Notes: generated by a model from the letters alone, not told the origin. A DNA stretch of 64,000 nucleotides from UBA5314 sp040217815 (GCA_040217815.1 JBEHWI010000012.1:1-64000); one strand, 5' to 3'; counted from the first letter of the stretch, positions 8,075-17,079 are shown. Program-made: numbers and translations.

Positions 8075-8152
8075 ATGGATAAGAACTTGATAGATCAAAT
8101 CCTGAAGGATATTGGTCTGGAACACATCGAAGACTACGAAGAAGAAGAGTAA
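8075..8152 (+). CDS. 25-residue acidic microprotein
   Basis: A complete short gene too small for usual callers. It encodes 25 residues, MDKNLIDQILKDIGLEHIED at the start and an acidic YEEEE end. Upstream are GAAGGAGAAAGGAG (ribosome binding) and a possible TATAAT; three bases after the stop comes a strong terminator hairpin. The first half would form an amphipathic helix. The presence of promoter, ribosome binding site, ORF and terminator makes it more than chance. Function unknown; it could also be the leader of a small RNA. Confidence 0.5.
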   Translation: MDKNLIDQILKDIGLEHIEDYEEEE

Positions 8153-8154
8153 CC

Positions 8155-8195
8155 AGAAGCCATGACGGAACCCCGTGCATGGCTTCTCACCTTTT
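8155..8195 (+). terminator. Terminator after the microgene
   Basis: AGAAGCCATG (8155-8164) pairs with CATGGCTTCT (8178-8187), followed by CACCTTTTCT. It also lies just past the stop of the convergent deacetylase and may serve both. Confidence 0.65.
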
Positions 8196-8216
8196 CTGTC
8201 TGCTTTTATTCCATTC

Positions 8217-8942
8217 CTATTTTTGCTGCGCTTGCAGCAATTCGGATACGGTTACAAATTCAAATCCCTGTTCTTTAAGGTTTTTGAGAACTGCGGGAAG
8301 GGCGTCCGGTGTCTGCTTGCAGGTATCACTGGCATGCATGAGGATTATGTCGCCGCCTTTGGCCCTGGTGCTGACCCGTTCTATTATGGTGTTAATGCCG
8401 GGGTTCATCCAGTCCAGTGAATCACAGCTCCATTGAATGGCTTCATAGTTGGCTTCATGGACTCCCTGGATTACCGTATCGTTGTAATCGCCGTTGGGAG
8501 TTCTTATCAAACTGGCCTCCACCCCGGTAACTTCTTTAATATTCGTATGGGCCTTGTTGATCTCGTCTATGATCTCGCTTTTGCTCAAGTTGCTCAGGTT
8601 GATGTGACGATAGCCATGGCTTGCGATTTCATGCCCATCCTGCTGAATGCGCTGGGCTATTTCCGGGTATTGTTTAACCCAGGGTCCGGAGAGGAAAAAA
8701 GTGCACTTCAGATTATTTTCTTTTAGAATATCGAGAACTGGACCGGGGGTTTTATTTCCCCAACTGATGTCAAAAGTCAGGGCAACCATCTTTTTATCAG
8801 TTTTAACTTCATAAATCGGCTTTAAACGGTGGTAAGCTTGAACATAGAGCACGCTGCTGGCCAGTAAAACCATGACCAAAATACCGGTAAGTGCCGCTTT
8901 GGCTCTGGTTGGAAGCTGGTAAAAGCCAAACAATTTGGGCAT
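8217..8942 (-). CDS. Polysaccharide deacetylase, PdaB-like (sporulation type)
   Basis: 241 residues: an N-terminal membrane anchor (about residues 15-35), then an NodB-homology domain. The first motif is TFDISWG rather than TFDDGP, the SHGYRH metal-binding His pair is present, and DIILMHASD and the TPDALP end are conserved. TFDISWG is characteristic of the PdaB family of spore-former deacetylases acting on spore peptidoglycan. The start ATG (8940-8942) has only a weak ribosome binding site. A second deacetylase lies just upstream on the same strand. Probably extracytoplasmic and made in sporulation (family inference). Confidence 0.88.
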   Translation of the reverse strand: MPKLFGFYQLPTRAKAALTGILVMVLLASSVLYVQAYHRLKPIYEVKTDKKMVALTFDISWGNKTPGPVLDILKENNLKCTFFLSGPWVKQYPEIAQRIQQDGHEIASHGYRHINLSNLSKSEIIDEINKAHTNIKEVTGVEASLIRTPNGDYNDTVIQGVHEANYEAIQWSCDSLDWMNPGINTIIERVSTRAKGGDIILMHASDTCKQTPDALPAVLKNLKEQGFEFVTVSELLQAQQK

Positions 8943-9003
8943 AGAGGAAAAACCCCCTTCGGCATTTTATACATCTTTATTGTCCGGGAGGCTTGAATAT
9001 TAC

Positions 9004-9747
9004 TTACATATTTTCCATAGCCAATAAATCGCTTAAAGTTACGCAGGAATAGCCCCGTTTGTTTAATTCGGGAATTAAAATGTCCAAGGCTTTAGCTGTT
9101 TCGTTGGCATTAGGAGCCCCATCGTGAAGGATGATTATTTGGCCAGGCTCCAGGTGGTCCAAGATGCTGCGGGCAATAACGGCTGCTTTGGTGCCGTTGC
9201 GCCAATCCTTGGGATCCTGCTTGTAGGTCCAATAGGCGATTGTTAGATCAGCTGCCCGGCATTTTTCAACCATAGCTACGGACAGATAACCTCCCGGCGG
9301 GCGGAAAAGGCGAACCGGCTGCCCGCTGATCCTTTCGATTATCTCATTGCTGCGAAAAATATCTTCCATCTGAGTTGAGGTTTTCAGGCGGTTGTAATTG
9401 GCATGGGAATAACTGTGGTTGCCGATTTCGTGACCTTCACGGGTCATGCGATTGACCAGTTCGGGTAGATTCTCAGCCCTTTGCCCGAGCAAAAAAAACG
9501 TGCCGTGGGCCTGATTCCTTTGGAGAGCGTCTAAGACTGCGGTAGTTGTTTCCGCTACTGGACCATCATCAAAAGTAAGAGCCACCATAGGTAGGCTGGT
9601 ATTGACCCGCCGCACCAGGATCTTTTCTTGCTCCCATTTTTCCATCATAGGATGGGCAGCCAACTGTAAGTAACCTAAAGACAGGCTGACAAACAATATA
9701 GCACTTACAACCTGAATTAAGTGATTTCTCTTTACACTTATTATCAA
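9004..9747 (-). CDS. Polysaccharide deacetylase (NodB domain)
   Basis: 247-residue membrane-anchored deacetylase. The canonical motifs are all present: TFDDGPVAE (catalytic Asp and metal Asp), NHSYSHANY (His pair), RPPGGY, and ILHDGAP near the end. The TTG start is chosen because GGAGG lies six bases before it; the upstream ATG at 9774 has no ribosome binding site. It should remove acetyl groups from N-acetylglucosamine polymers, probably peptidoglycan, outside the membrane. Same orientation as the PdaB-like gene, 61 bp away, so they may be co-transcribed. Confidence 0.87.
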   Translation of the reverse strand: MIISVKRNHLIQVVSAILFVSLSLGYLQLAAHPMMEKWEQEKILVRRVNTSLPMVALTFDDGPVAETTTAVLDALQRNQAHGTFFLLGQRAENLPELVNRMTREGHEIGNHSYSHANYNRLKTSTQMEDIFRSNEIIERISGQPVRLFRPPGGYLSVAMVEKCRAADLTIAYWTYKQDPKDWRNGTKAAVIARSILDHLEPGQIIILHDGAPNANETAKALDILIPELNKRGYSCVTLSDLLAMENM

Positions 9748-9907
9748 GACAGTCCTCCAGCTTAACAGACTCATGTATATATATATTGACCCGGCCTCCT
9801 ATGAATACCGTAAATACATTGCAGCGAGGCTGCAATTGATACGCTGGCAAAAAAAAGCCCGAGATATTGATTTTGCACAAACTTCGGTTTATAATCATAC
9901 TACGTTA

Positions 9908-9982
9908 GGGCCGTTAACTCAGTGGGAGAGTGCTTCCTTGACGCGGAAGAAGTCATAAGTTCGAATCTTATACGGCCCACCA
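9908..9982 (+). tRNA. tRNA-Val (anticodon GAC)
   Basis: A 75-nt cloverleaf: acceptor GGGCCGT/ACGGCCC, D-arm ACTC/GAGT, anticodon stem CTTCC/GGAAG with loop TTGACGC (anticodon GAC), five-base variable loop, T-arm ATAAG/CTTAT with TTCGAAT, and an encoded CCA end. A terminator follows within 20 bases. The remains of a tyrosine recombinase lie about 180 bp downstream. Confidence 0.95.
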
Positions 9983-9996
9983 TAAAAGACCGAAAC

Positions 9997-10025
9997 ACCG
10001 GGGTTATCAAACCCCGGTTTTCTCA
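9997..10025 (+). terminator. Terminator of tRNA-Val
   Basis: ACCGGGGTT pairs with AACCCCGGT, loop ATCA, followed by TTTCTCATTT. Confidence 0.85.
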
Positions 10026-10088
10026 TTTAAAAGGCGAAAATATGAGTTGATGTCAAATTTGGTGTCAGCAATGATCGCGCGAAATACA

Positions 10089-10115
10089 AAAAGGCCAATA
10101 TATAGGCCTTTTATC
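10089..10115. terminator. Short hairpin before the recombinase remnant
   Basis: AAAAGGCC (10089-10096) pairs with GGCCTTTT (10105-10112); symmetrical, so it could act in either direction. Confidence 0.5.
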
Positions 10116-10165
10116 TTTCTGGTTCTTCGTTGTTTTTTCCCGGCGATAATTTTGAGGGCCAAATC

Positions 10166-10372
10166 ATGGAAGAGCTAAACCCGGGAGATATCTAGCAATA
10201 CATCCTTTACCTTAAAAAGGTTAAAGGCTCTTCGGTAGGCACCACAAACAACTATATTTCGGCCATCAAGTTCTTTTGTATCTATGTATTAGACCAGGAG
10301 TGGGATCCCAAGAAAATACTCAGGATGAAGAGGAAGGCGACTTTTCATATAAATCATAATTTATCATGGTAA
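10166..10372 (+). pseudogene. Tyrosine recombinase fragment (core-binding domain)
   Basis: In one frame the sequence reads MEELNPGDI, a TAG stop at 10193-10195, then QYILYLKKVKG, TTNNYISAIKFFCIYV and LDQEWDPKKILRMKRK before a stop. This is the SAM-like N-terminal domain of phage-type tyrosine recombinases. The catalytic domain is absent and the frame is interrupted, so it is a decayed remnant. Its position beside tRNA-Val fits an old integration at a tRNA gene. It ends in an 11-bp triplicate (ATCATGGTAAT, 10364-10392). Confidence 0.65.
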
Positions 10373-10541
10373 TATCATGGTAATATCATGGCTTAAGATA
10401 TCAAGACGGTGTAAACTAATAGTCATTGAGTAGTATTTCAGAGGAAAATTTAGGTTAGGCGCAGTTGCTAAAATCAAATATAATTATTAATTAAAAATAG
10501 CGAAACCAATTCTGTAGTTAATATTGAGAAGGAGTTTTATT

Positions 10542-12509
10542 GTGATTATATGTCCGGTTTGTACTAGTGAAAATGATGAAAATAAAAAGTTTTGCGGAGA
10601 ATGCGGCTTTAACCTTGGTGAAAATGCAACTGGACGATTAAGCACAGATAGCTTGTTAGAGAGCCGATATCGAATTGTTAAAACCATTGGACGGGGGGGG
10701 ATGGGTGCCGTCTATTTAGCACTTGATCTACGCCTCAACAATATGAGGGTGGCTATCAAGGAAATGAGCACTAATGCTATCGGCCCCGGCAATCTACAGG
10801 CCGCTGTTGCAGCTTTTAAAAAAGAAGCAGCCTTACTTATTGCCCTCAAACATCCCGCTCTCCCGCGTGTTATAGATTTCTTTTACCGGGGAGCGGATCG
10901 GTGGTACCTGGTAATGGACTTTATCGAAGGCAGTAATCTAGCTAAAATTCTAGATGATCGTGGAAATATTACGGAGACCGAAGTCCTTGACTGGGGTCGG
11001 CAGCTTTGCGAAATACTTGACTTTTTACATAGACAAAAACCCCCTATTATATTCCGCGATTTAAAACCCTCCAATATTATGCTTACTCCCGAAGGGAAAA
11101 TTAAACTGGTTGACTTTGGTATTGCGCGACACTTCCAGCCAGGGGGGAGTTCAGATACAGTTGCTTATGGATCCACCGGGTTTGCTCCTCCCGAACAATA
11201 TGGAGCCGGTCAAACTACGGTATGTTCAGATATTTATGCGTTAGGTGCAACCCTGCACTATCTATTGACCGGTTTGGATCCTAAAAACAATCCCTTTGTT
11301 TTCGATGAACCCATTAACCATAGGAATATCTCGAATAAATTGAATGCAGCTATAATGATGGCTCTGGACTTAAAAATTGCTAACCGTCCTCAAAGTGTTC
11401 GCCAATGGTGGGAAATGGCCACCGGAAAGTCGTGGGAAAAATCTTTACTGACATCTGAACCAGCATTGGATTCTGCCCCCTATTTTGATGATAGCGGGTT
11501 AGTACAGAATGCTTCTGACATTGATTTTGAAAAAAAAGACGCAAGTTTAACATCTCTAGAGCTGTTGGCAGCACATAATAACGTAAATACTGAACAAACT
11601 GCCTTTCTCGATGATAATTCCTTATCTAAATCAGAAGAGTACAAACCGGCTTCAATAAAACTAAAGACGCCGCCCAATAGCCGTTTTGCTCGTGAAGAAA
11701 CGCGGGTTAACAATTCTGAAGGGGAAAAAGCGGCCTATTCCCATGTAAAACCTATTTATGAAGAATCTACAAATAGAACGGTGGCCCTTGAAGTACACCC
11801 CAATAATCACGAAACTCCTATACGAATCGATGTTGCTGGTAAAACCCAGACACTTCGAAATCCCGAGCAGAGCGATAAGATGAAAAAATCAAGCATCAAT
11901 AATACATCTTCTGAAGCGGTAAGTGAAATCCCGGGAACACCCATTCTTGAGATAAACAAAGATCATAAGAATCTGCCCCTTAAGAAAAAGACAGAAGGTA
12001 ACAAACCAAAGGCTTCATCTCAAGGCAATAATAAAAAAAGCAAGACCTTAATCGCCGGGGTTATTCTAGCGTTAGGTCTGGGAGGATATGGGATTAATTA
12101 TTCCCTTACCCATGAAGGAGGTGAAAGCCCCAAAGCCCTCTATTCGACTGAAGAAGGTCAAACCACATCGAACACTAGTGTGACTCCCACTGAAAAACTG
12201 AAAACTGGTGCGGTAGCAAGTGCGGAGGTCCAAAAAAGTGATGGAGACAAAAAGCCCGCAGGATCAAATTCAAATCAGGGATCTGAAAGCTCTTCAAACA
12301 ACTCAGAACCCAACGGAAGCACTGAACCCGAAACATCAGACTCAAATACTGCACCTCAACCAGGTTCAGATCAAAACACGACACCTCAGCCCGGTTCAGG
12401 AAAACCTTCAGGTTGGGGAGCGAATCCTGAAAACAATGAGCATATTCCGGATGGTGGTGTTACCGTTGTAAATCCGGATGGCTCTCAACCAGGAGTACAA
12501 ATTCAGTAG
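10542..12509 (+). CDS. Membrane Ser/Thr protein kinase with zinc-ribbon N-terminus
   Basis: 655 residues. The N-terminus has a CPVC...CGEC zinc ribbon (Cys4, 7, 18, 21). The PknB-like kinase domain spans about 42-300: GRGGMGAVY glycine loop, Lys73, catalytic Asp173 in FRDLKPSN (the usual HRD His is Phe), DFG at 191-193 and APPEQY. A long low-complexity linker, one membrane segment (about 502-522) and a Ser/Pro/Gln-rich outer tail follow. There are no PASTA repeats. The GTG start at 10542 follows AAGGAG; the upstream TTG overlaps that site. The next gene is a secreted stalk-domain protein, perhaps a surface partner. The Phe for His change is tolerated in some active kinases, so activity is likely but not certain. 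Confidence 0.9.
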   Translation: MIICPVCTSENDENKKFCGECGFNLGENATGRLSTDSLLESRYRIVKTIGRGGMGAVYLALDLRLNNMRVAIKEMSTNAIGPGNLQAAVAAFKKEAALLIALKHPALPRVIDFFYRGADRWYLVMDFIEGSNLAKILDDRGNITETEVLDWGRQLCEILDFLHRQKPPIIFRDLKPSNIMLTPEGKIKLVDFGIARHFQPGGSSDTVAYGSTGFAPPEQYGAGQTTVCSDIYALGATLHYLLTGLDPKNNPFVFDEPINHRNISNKLNAAIMMALDLKIANRPQSVRQWWEMATGKSWEKSLLTSEPALDSAPYFDDSGLVQNASDIDFEKKDASLTSLELLAAHNNVNTEQTAFLDDNSLSKSEEYKPASIKLKTPPNSRFAREETRVNNSEGEKAAYSHVKPIYEESTNRTVALEVHPNNHETPIRIDVAGKTQTLRNPEQSDKMKKSSINNTSSEAVSEIPGTPILEINKDHKNLPLKKKTEGNKPKASSQGNNKKSKTLIAGVILALGLGGYGINYSLTHEGGESPKALYSTEEGQTTSNTSVTPTEKLKTGAVASAEVQKSDGDKKPAGSNSNQGSESSSNNSEPNGSTEPETSDSNTAPQPGSDQNTTPQPGSGKPSGWGANPENNEHIPDGGVTVVNPDGSQPGVQIQ

Positions 12510-12575
12510 GGCGCTATTTTAAGCTTTGTAGGTGCGAATCTGAATGCTCTAGGATATTTAGATTAGGAGGAATAA

Positions 12576-13331
12576 ATGTTGATAAAGAGACGCTTTTGTT
12601 TATTTGTAGCAATCATCTTGGTTCTTTTATCATCCGTCCTGGTCCCTGTAAATAAAGCCCAGGCCAAAGATGTGGAAACCGTTTTCATCATTGGCTACAC
12701 ACATTATTACGTTGATGATGTTATGAAGTGGATGGATGTAGCTCCTTATATAAATAACGGACGGACTTATTTACCCATTGCTTATGTGGCCCAAGCGTTA
12801 GGTATTACTGACATTCAGTGGGATGAAGTCAACCGGACCGTAACCTTGACCAGGGGGCAGTCCGTGGTAAAGTTAACGGTTGACAGCCCGGATCTAATTT
12901 TTAACGGTTTCCCGGTAGCTATGGGTGTAGCTCCTGAAATAAAGATGGGCCGCATGTTTTTGCCGGTCAGCCTGGTTGTGGAAGGCTTTGGAGGTACAAC
13001 TTCATGGGACTCACCCACTCAGACAGTCTTTATTAGTTGCGCCCAGACGTCTGGGAATGTGATGCAACTAAATGACAGACGGGTTATAGAGAGCGGTGTA
13101 GGCACCCCTATAAAGCCAGGGACTAGAATAACTTATACCTTGGAAAAAGGATATGAGTTTGTTGGTGTACCGGAATTTAATGTAGTTCAAGGCGACCTTG
13201 TGCTGAATCACCCACCTTTTATAGAGACAGATCCCTCGACAGGGATAAGTTATGCTGTAGCTACGGTAAAATATGAATCAACTATGGTATCCGAAGTGCT
13301 CATTCAAAAGGTCATGGTCAGGAAAAAATAA
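12576..13331 (+). CDS. Secreted stalk-domain (copper amine oxidase N-like) protein
   Basis: 251 residues with a signal peptide ending near KAQAKD. Two copies of the stalk-type fold follow: YINNGRTYLPIAYVAQALG with WDEVNRTVTLTRG, then KMGRMFLPVSLVVEGFG with WDSPTQTVFI. In Clostridia these domains occur on many cell-surface proteins and are not enzymatic by themselves. The C-terminal 90 residues have no recognisable motif. TTAGGAGG precedes the ATG. It lies 66 bp after the kinase and probably shares its transcript; a strong terminator follows. Role unknown, likely at the cell surface. Confidence 0.8.
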   Translation: MLIKRRFCLFVAIILVLLSSVLVPVNKAQAKDVETVFIIGYTHYYVDDVMKWMDVAPYINNGRTYLPIAYVAQALGITDIQWDEVNRTVTLTRGQSVVKLTVDSPDLIFNGFPVAMGVAPEIKMGRMFLPVSLVVEGFGGTTSWDSPTQTVFISCAQTSGNVMQLNDRRVIESGVGTPIKPGTRITYTLEKGYEFVGVPEFNVVQGDLVLNHPPFIETDPSTGISYAVATVKYESTMVSEVLIQKVMVRKK

Positions 13332-13379
13332 CCTGTTAAGGAAGGGAATATACTTAAACGGTAAATTCGCTGTCTTATA

Positions 13380-13409
13380 TACCGGGATTATAACGATCCC
13401 GGTATTTTT
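13380..13409 (+). terminator. Terminator of the kinase/stalk-protein unit
   Basis: TACCGGGAT pairs with ATCCCGGTA, loop TATAACG, followed by TTTTTG. Confidence 0.85.
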
Positions 13410-13538
13410 GTCCGTATCTCAAATTAGACGTCATAGCTGAAAATTTTAGATGCTTCTCAGGTACGAATACTGCGAACTGAATAACGATTAACACCCCCAC
13501 ATATAATAAAGTATCTTTCTTAGTTTGGGAGGATAACC

Positions 13539-14462
13539 ATGCTTTACGAATTCCAGGTGGGAACGGTAGACGCAGGCAATGAACTTATAGGCGGGGTTAA
13601 AAGCCGTCTGCAATGGATTAACCAGAAGGGATTTGTCCTTAATTGGGAACTTGAACCTCAGCCGGAGTCGGGTCTTGAATGGATAACTTTCGTTTTGGAA
13701 GGAAGCAACCATGATTCTGTTTTCAAGGAAGATGACATCTGTGATGTATTTCGCCACCAGTTGAGCGAGGCCCTGGCCGAACATATTATGCAATATTGCG
13801 AGGATCATGTTTTAAAAAAAGAAATCAACCGTTCCATTAAAAAGTATCTAAATCTGGAAAAGGATGCGGTCTATGTAAAAGCCCGCGACATTCTCAACAA
13901 TTGCCGCAGTACGGAAAGCCTCAACGTGCTTCTGCGCTTCGGCCGGAAAAACCGCATCAGTCAGAGAGTTTTGGAGCATCTTAGACAAAACCGGCGCATA
14001 CTGGTGGATGGGTTTGTAACCTTTTGCCTGCAGGACTATTTGACGGAAATAAAATACGCCGCCGAACTAGCCCTGGAAGAATTAAAGAACGAAAGGGAGT
14101 ACAGTGAGTTTGTTAGCTTACTCCGCTATTTTGTGGATTCCCAGAAGCCTAAAATAAATGAAGTCAATTTGATGGTTATGGGGAATGGGCGCTTTTACCT
14201 GTGGGATGACAGCGGAACCAAGGTTGATGAACAGTATATAAACTACTACTTAGACGAAATGCTGTCCAATGAGGTCAGTCTGGACGATGTTCTGGTCAGC
14301 ATCCTAATCACTATATCGCCGCGACATATAATTATGCATAATACCGGGGAGCAAGGAGCCAGTGAACCGGTTTTGATGATCCGCAATGTGTTCAAAGAGC
14401 GCATCAGCGAATGTACGGGCTGCCCGAAATGCCGGCCAGGTTTCTGTGAACAGCATAAATAA
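13539..14462 (+). CDS. ytxC: YtxC-like putative sporulation protein
   Basis: 307 residues, matching the YtxC family of spore-former proteins in length and in its central pattern: an acidic first third, a helical middle and the conserved YFVDSQKPKINEVNLMV and DDVLVSILITISPRHI segments. The C-terminus carries a CTGCPKC...C cluster (ECTGCPKCRPGFC) that could bind metal. In Bacillus-type genomes ytxC sits next to thrS, as here, which supports the call. TTGGGAGG precedes the ATG. Biochemical function is not known for the family. Cytoplasmic, no signal peptide. Confidence 0.8.
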   Translation: MLYEFQVGTVDAGNELIGGVKSRLQWINQKGFVLNWELEPQPESGLEWITFVLEGSNHDSVFKEDDICDVFRHQLSEALAEHIMQYCEDHVLKKEINRSIKKYLNLEKDAVYVKARDILNNCRSTESLNVLLRFGRKNRISQRVLEHLRQNRRILVDGFVTFCLQDYLTEIKYAAELALEELKNEREYSEFVSLLRYFVDSQKPKINEVNLMVMGNGRFYLWDDSGTKVDEQYINYYLDEMLSNEVSLDDVLVSILITISPRHIIMHNTGEQGASEPVLMIRNVFKERISECTGCPKCRPGFCEQHK

Positions 14463-14487
14463 ACGGCCCGTGAGTTGTACGTTTAAC

Positions 14488-14676
14488 TCAATTATCTTTC
14501 TTCTGAACGCACGCTTTTATGGCCATAATAAGGGCCAGGCAGGAAAAGAGAAGTCCTGCTGCGAACCCGATCAGAGGCGCGTACTCAAAGCTTCCCTTTA
14601 AAAGCTGAGAAAACAATAAGGCGAATGCCGTTAAAAAGCTAAAGAGCGAAGCCCTCTTTTGATGTTTACTTATCAC
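14488..14676 (-). CDS. Small membrane protein, unrecognised
   Basis: 62 residues, starting at a GTG that follows GGGAGAGG; the upstream TTG lacks a site. A basic N-terminus (ISKHQKRAS) is followed by two hydrophobic segments (FLTAFALLFSQLL and LIGFAAGLLFSCLALIMAI) and a charged tail ending KKDN. The shape is that of a two-helix inner-membrane protein. It lies convergent with ytxC and divergent from thrS. No family recognised. Confidence 0.5.
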   Translation of the reverse strand: MISKHQKRASLFSFLTAFALLFSQLLKGSFEYAPLIGFAAGLLFSCLALIMAIKACVQKKDN

Positions 14677-14949
14677 TAATTCCTCTCCCGAAAGCACCAA
14701 AATATTACACCAATGTCTTTATAATACAATATATTTGACTGCCGATGTTATATGCATTTTGAGCGGCGGCTTGTTTGCGGTTGTCGCCGAAATCTGCTAT
14801 ATTTTCTTATAATATTAAGGCGGTCTGCTATTTGCTGCAGTCATATAACACTTCAGCTCTTCAGTTATTAGCTCAGTGTGATAGACTTAAAAGGGTATTT
14901 AGGGGCTAAAGGCCTTTATTTAGGAGTTAAATGTCAGGAGGTTTTATCG

Positions 14950-16860
14950 ATGATCAATGTTACCCTGCCAGGTGGAGAACGCCGTGAGTTTACGGAGGGA
15001 ATGAGCCTGCTCCAAATAGCCAAAGAAATTAAGCCTCAGTTGGTCAAAACTGCGGTTGTAGCTCTATTTAACGACCAGCTGACTGATTTGAATAGAGAAA
15101 TCCAAGAAGACGGAACCGTAGAGTTTATAGGCTTTGATGATGAAAGGGCTTTAACTGTTTACCGCCATTCTTCATCCCATATAATGGCCCAGGCCATAAA
15201 ACGGCTCTGGCCGGATACCCGACTGGCCATCGGACCAGCCATTGATAAGGGATTTTACTACGATATTGAAAGCAGTCATACCATTACTCCAGAAGATTTT
15301 TCGTTAATTGAGGAAGAAATGCAGCGCATAATTGGCGCCGACTATCCCATAGTAAGGCGTGAATTGAGCCGCGAGGAAGCCCTCAAGCTGTTTGCCGAGC
15401 ACGGGGAAAGCTACAAAGTGGAGCTTATCAATGATCTGCCGCTTGACGCCCAGATCAGCATATACCAGCAGGGTGAGTTTATCGACCTCTGCATGGGGCC
15501 GCACATCCCGTCCACCGGAAAAGTCAAGTCCTTCAAGCTCATGAGCCTTGCCGGGGCCTATTGGCGGGGCAGTGAAGAAAACCAGATGCTGCAGAGAATA
15601 TACGCCACTTCCTTCCCCAAAAAGGCTTTACTGGACGATTACCTGCATAAACTGGAAGAAGCCAAAAAGCGGGACCACCGCCGCCTGGGCCGTGAACTGG
15701 GCCTCTTTGTAGTTCTCGACGAAGGTCCGGGATTTCCTTTCTTTATGCCCAAGGGCATGATCCTGAGAAATGAATTGGAGAAGTTCTGGCGCGAAGAGCA
15801 CCGCAAAGCCGGTTATTCAGAAATTCGCACCCCTATCATCCTGGATGAAGAGCTCTGGCACCGATCTGGCCATTGGGACAACTACAAAGAAAATATGTAT
15901 TTTACAGTAATAGACGAAGAAAACTTCTGTGTTAAACCCATGAATTGCCCGGGGGGAATGCTGGTGTACAAGCAGTCTTTACACAGCTACCGGGAACTGC
16001 CTATGAGGGTGGGTGAGATGGGGCTGGTGCATCGTCATGAAAAATCCGGAGTCTTGCACGGCTTGATGAGGGTTCGCGCCTTTACCCAGGACGACGCCCA
16101 TATCTTTATGCTCCCGGACCAGATTATAAACGAAATAAAAGGCGTTATCGATTTGATAGACAAGTTCTACAGCCTGTTCGGCTTTCCCTATCATGTGGAA
16201 CTCTCCACCCGACCCGAAAAATCAATGGGTTCGGCCGAAACCTGGGAAATGGCCACCAATGCGTTAAAACAGGCTCTGGATGAAAAGGGACTGCCTTATA
16301 AAATAAATGAAGGAGATGGGGCGTTTTACGGTCCCAAGATCGACTTCCACCTGCAGGATTCGCTGGACCGCACCTGGCAGTGCGGCACCATTCAGCTCGA
16401 TTTTCAGATGCCGGAACGTTTTGACCTGAGCTATATTGGAGAGGACGGGGAAAAGCACCGCCCGGTAATGATACACCGGGTTATCTATGGCAGCATAGAG
16501 CGCTTCATTGGCATTTTGACCGAACACTTCGGCGGGGCTTTTCCCACCTGGCTGGCTCCGGTGCAGGCCAGGGTGATACCCATCACCGAGCGCCATCACG
16601 ACTATGCAAAAAAGGTATACGCTCGCCTGGAAGAGGCCGGCATCAGGGTTGAATCCGACTACCGCAGCGAAAAAGTAGGCTACAAGATAAGAGACGGCCA
16701 GATGCAGAAGATCCCCTACTTGTTAATAGTAGGGGACCGCGAAGCCGAAGAAGGGACCGTTTCTGTGCGCCACCGCAAAGAAGGCGACAAAGGAGCGGCC
16801 GCATTGGAGGACTTCCTAAAACAGATTCAGCAGGAGATAGAGCAGAAACGTTCGCTGTAA
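14950..16860 (+). CDS. thrS: Threonyl-tRNA synthetase
   Basis: 636 residues, full length for bacterial ThrRS. Order: TGS domain (1-65), editing domain with HSSSHIMAQAIKRLWP (HxxxH), class II core with MNCPGGMLVYK (zinc Cys), motif 2 RVRAFTQDDAHIF and motif 3 HRVIYGSIERFIG, then the anticodon-binding domain from about 535. The start ATG at 14950 follows AGGAGG and gives the usual MINVTLPGG beginning; an in-frame start 24 codons upstream has no site. No T-box motif is seen upstream, unlike many Firmicute thrS genes. Confidence 0.97.
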   Translation: MINVTLPGGERREFTEGMSLLQIAKEIKPQLVKTAVVALFNDQLTDLNREIQEDGTVEFIGFDDERALTVYRHSSSHIMAQAIKRLWPDTRLAIGPAIDKGFYYDIESSHTITPEDFSLIEEEMQRIIGADYPIVRRELSREEALKLFAEHGESYKVELINDLPLDAQISIYQQGEFIDLCMGPHIPSTGKVKSFKLMSLAGAYWRGSEENQMLQRIYATSFPKKALLDDYLHKLEEAKKRDHRRLGRELGLFVVLDEGPGFPFFMPKGMILRNELEKFWREEHRKAGYSEIRTPIILDEELWHRSGHWDNYKENMYFTVIDEENFCVKPMNCPGGMLVYKQSLHSYRELPMRVGEMGLVHRHEKSGVLHGLMRVRAFTQDDAHIFMLPDQIINEIKGVIDLIDKFYSLFGFPYHVELSTRPEKSMGSAETWEMATNALKQALDEKGLPYKINEGDGAFYGPKIDFHLQDSLDRTWQCGTIQLDFQMPERFDLSYIGEDGEKHRPVMIHRVIYGSIERFIGILTEHFGGAFPTWLAPVQARVIPITERHHDYAKKVYARLEEAGIRVESDYRSEKVGYKIRDGQMQKIPYLLIVGDREAEEGTVSVRHRKEGDKGAAALEDFLKQIQQEIEQKRSL

Positions 16861-16897
16861 TTCATAAATAAAACCTGGATTTTACCCGGGTTAAGCA

Positions 16898-16926
16898 TTG
16901 CCAGCCACAACTGCTTGTGTTATACT
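16898..16926 (+). promoter_or_regulatory. Sigma-A type promoter for the infC operon
   Basis: TTGCCA (16898-16903), a 17-bp spacer, then TATACT (16921-16926). It lies about 150 bp before infC, leaving room for a structured leader. Confidence 0.65.
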
Positions 16927-16934
16927 AATTTTTG

Positions 16935-17079
16935 ATGTTAAGCAGGAGCTTCGCTTCTCACCTTGCAGTACTGGCTGTTAAGGTAGTTCAATTAACCATA
17001 CCGGGGTTTAGCGGGCATATGGGTATTGATGAGCGGGTTCTTGTAGCCCGCTTTACATTTTTCTGGAGGTGAACTTCTT
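16935..17079 (+). promoter_or_regulatory. infC leader with attenuator-like hairpin (candidate L20 leader)
   Basis: The leader between the promoter and infC contains AGCGGGC (about 17010) pairing with GCCCGCT (about 17047) followed by TTACATTTTT, an intrinsic-terminator-like hairpin. In Bacillus-type bacteria the infC-rpmI-rplT leader is controlled by ribosomal protein L20 through such a structure. The assignment is by position and general shape, not by a full consensus match. Confidence 0.55.

Noticed and set aside
10364..10392. Short triplicate ATCATGGTAAT as an iteron or origin
   Set aside because: Only three 11-bp units, no replication gene or DnaA boxes near; likely a simple slippage repeat.
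14700..14949. Possible T-box before thrS
   Set aside because: The GGTACCGCGG-type core is absent and no terminator stem is seen before the ATG.
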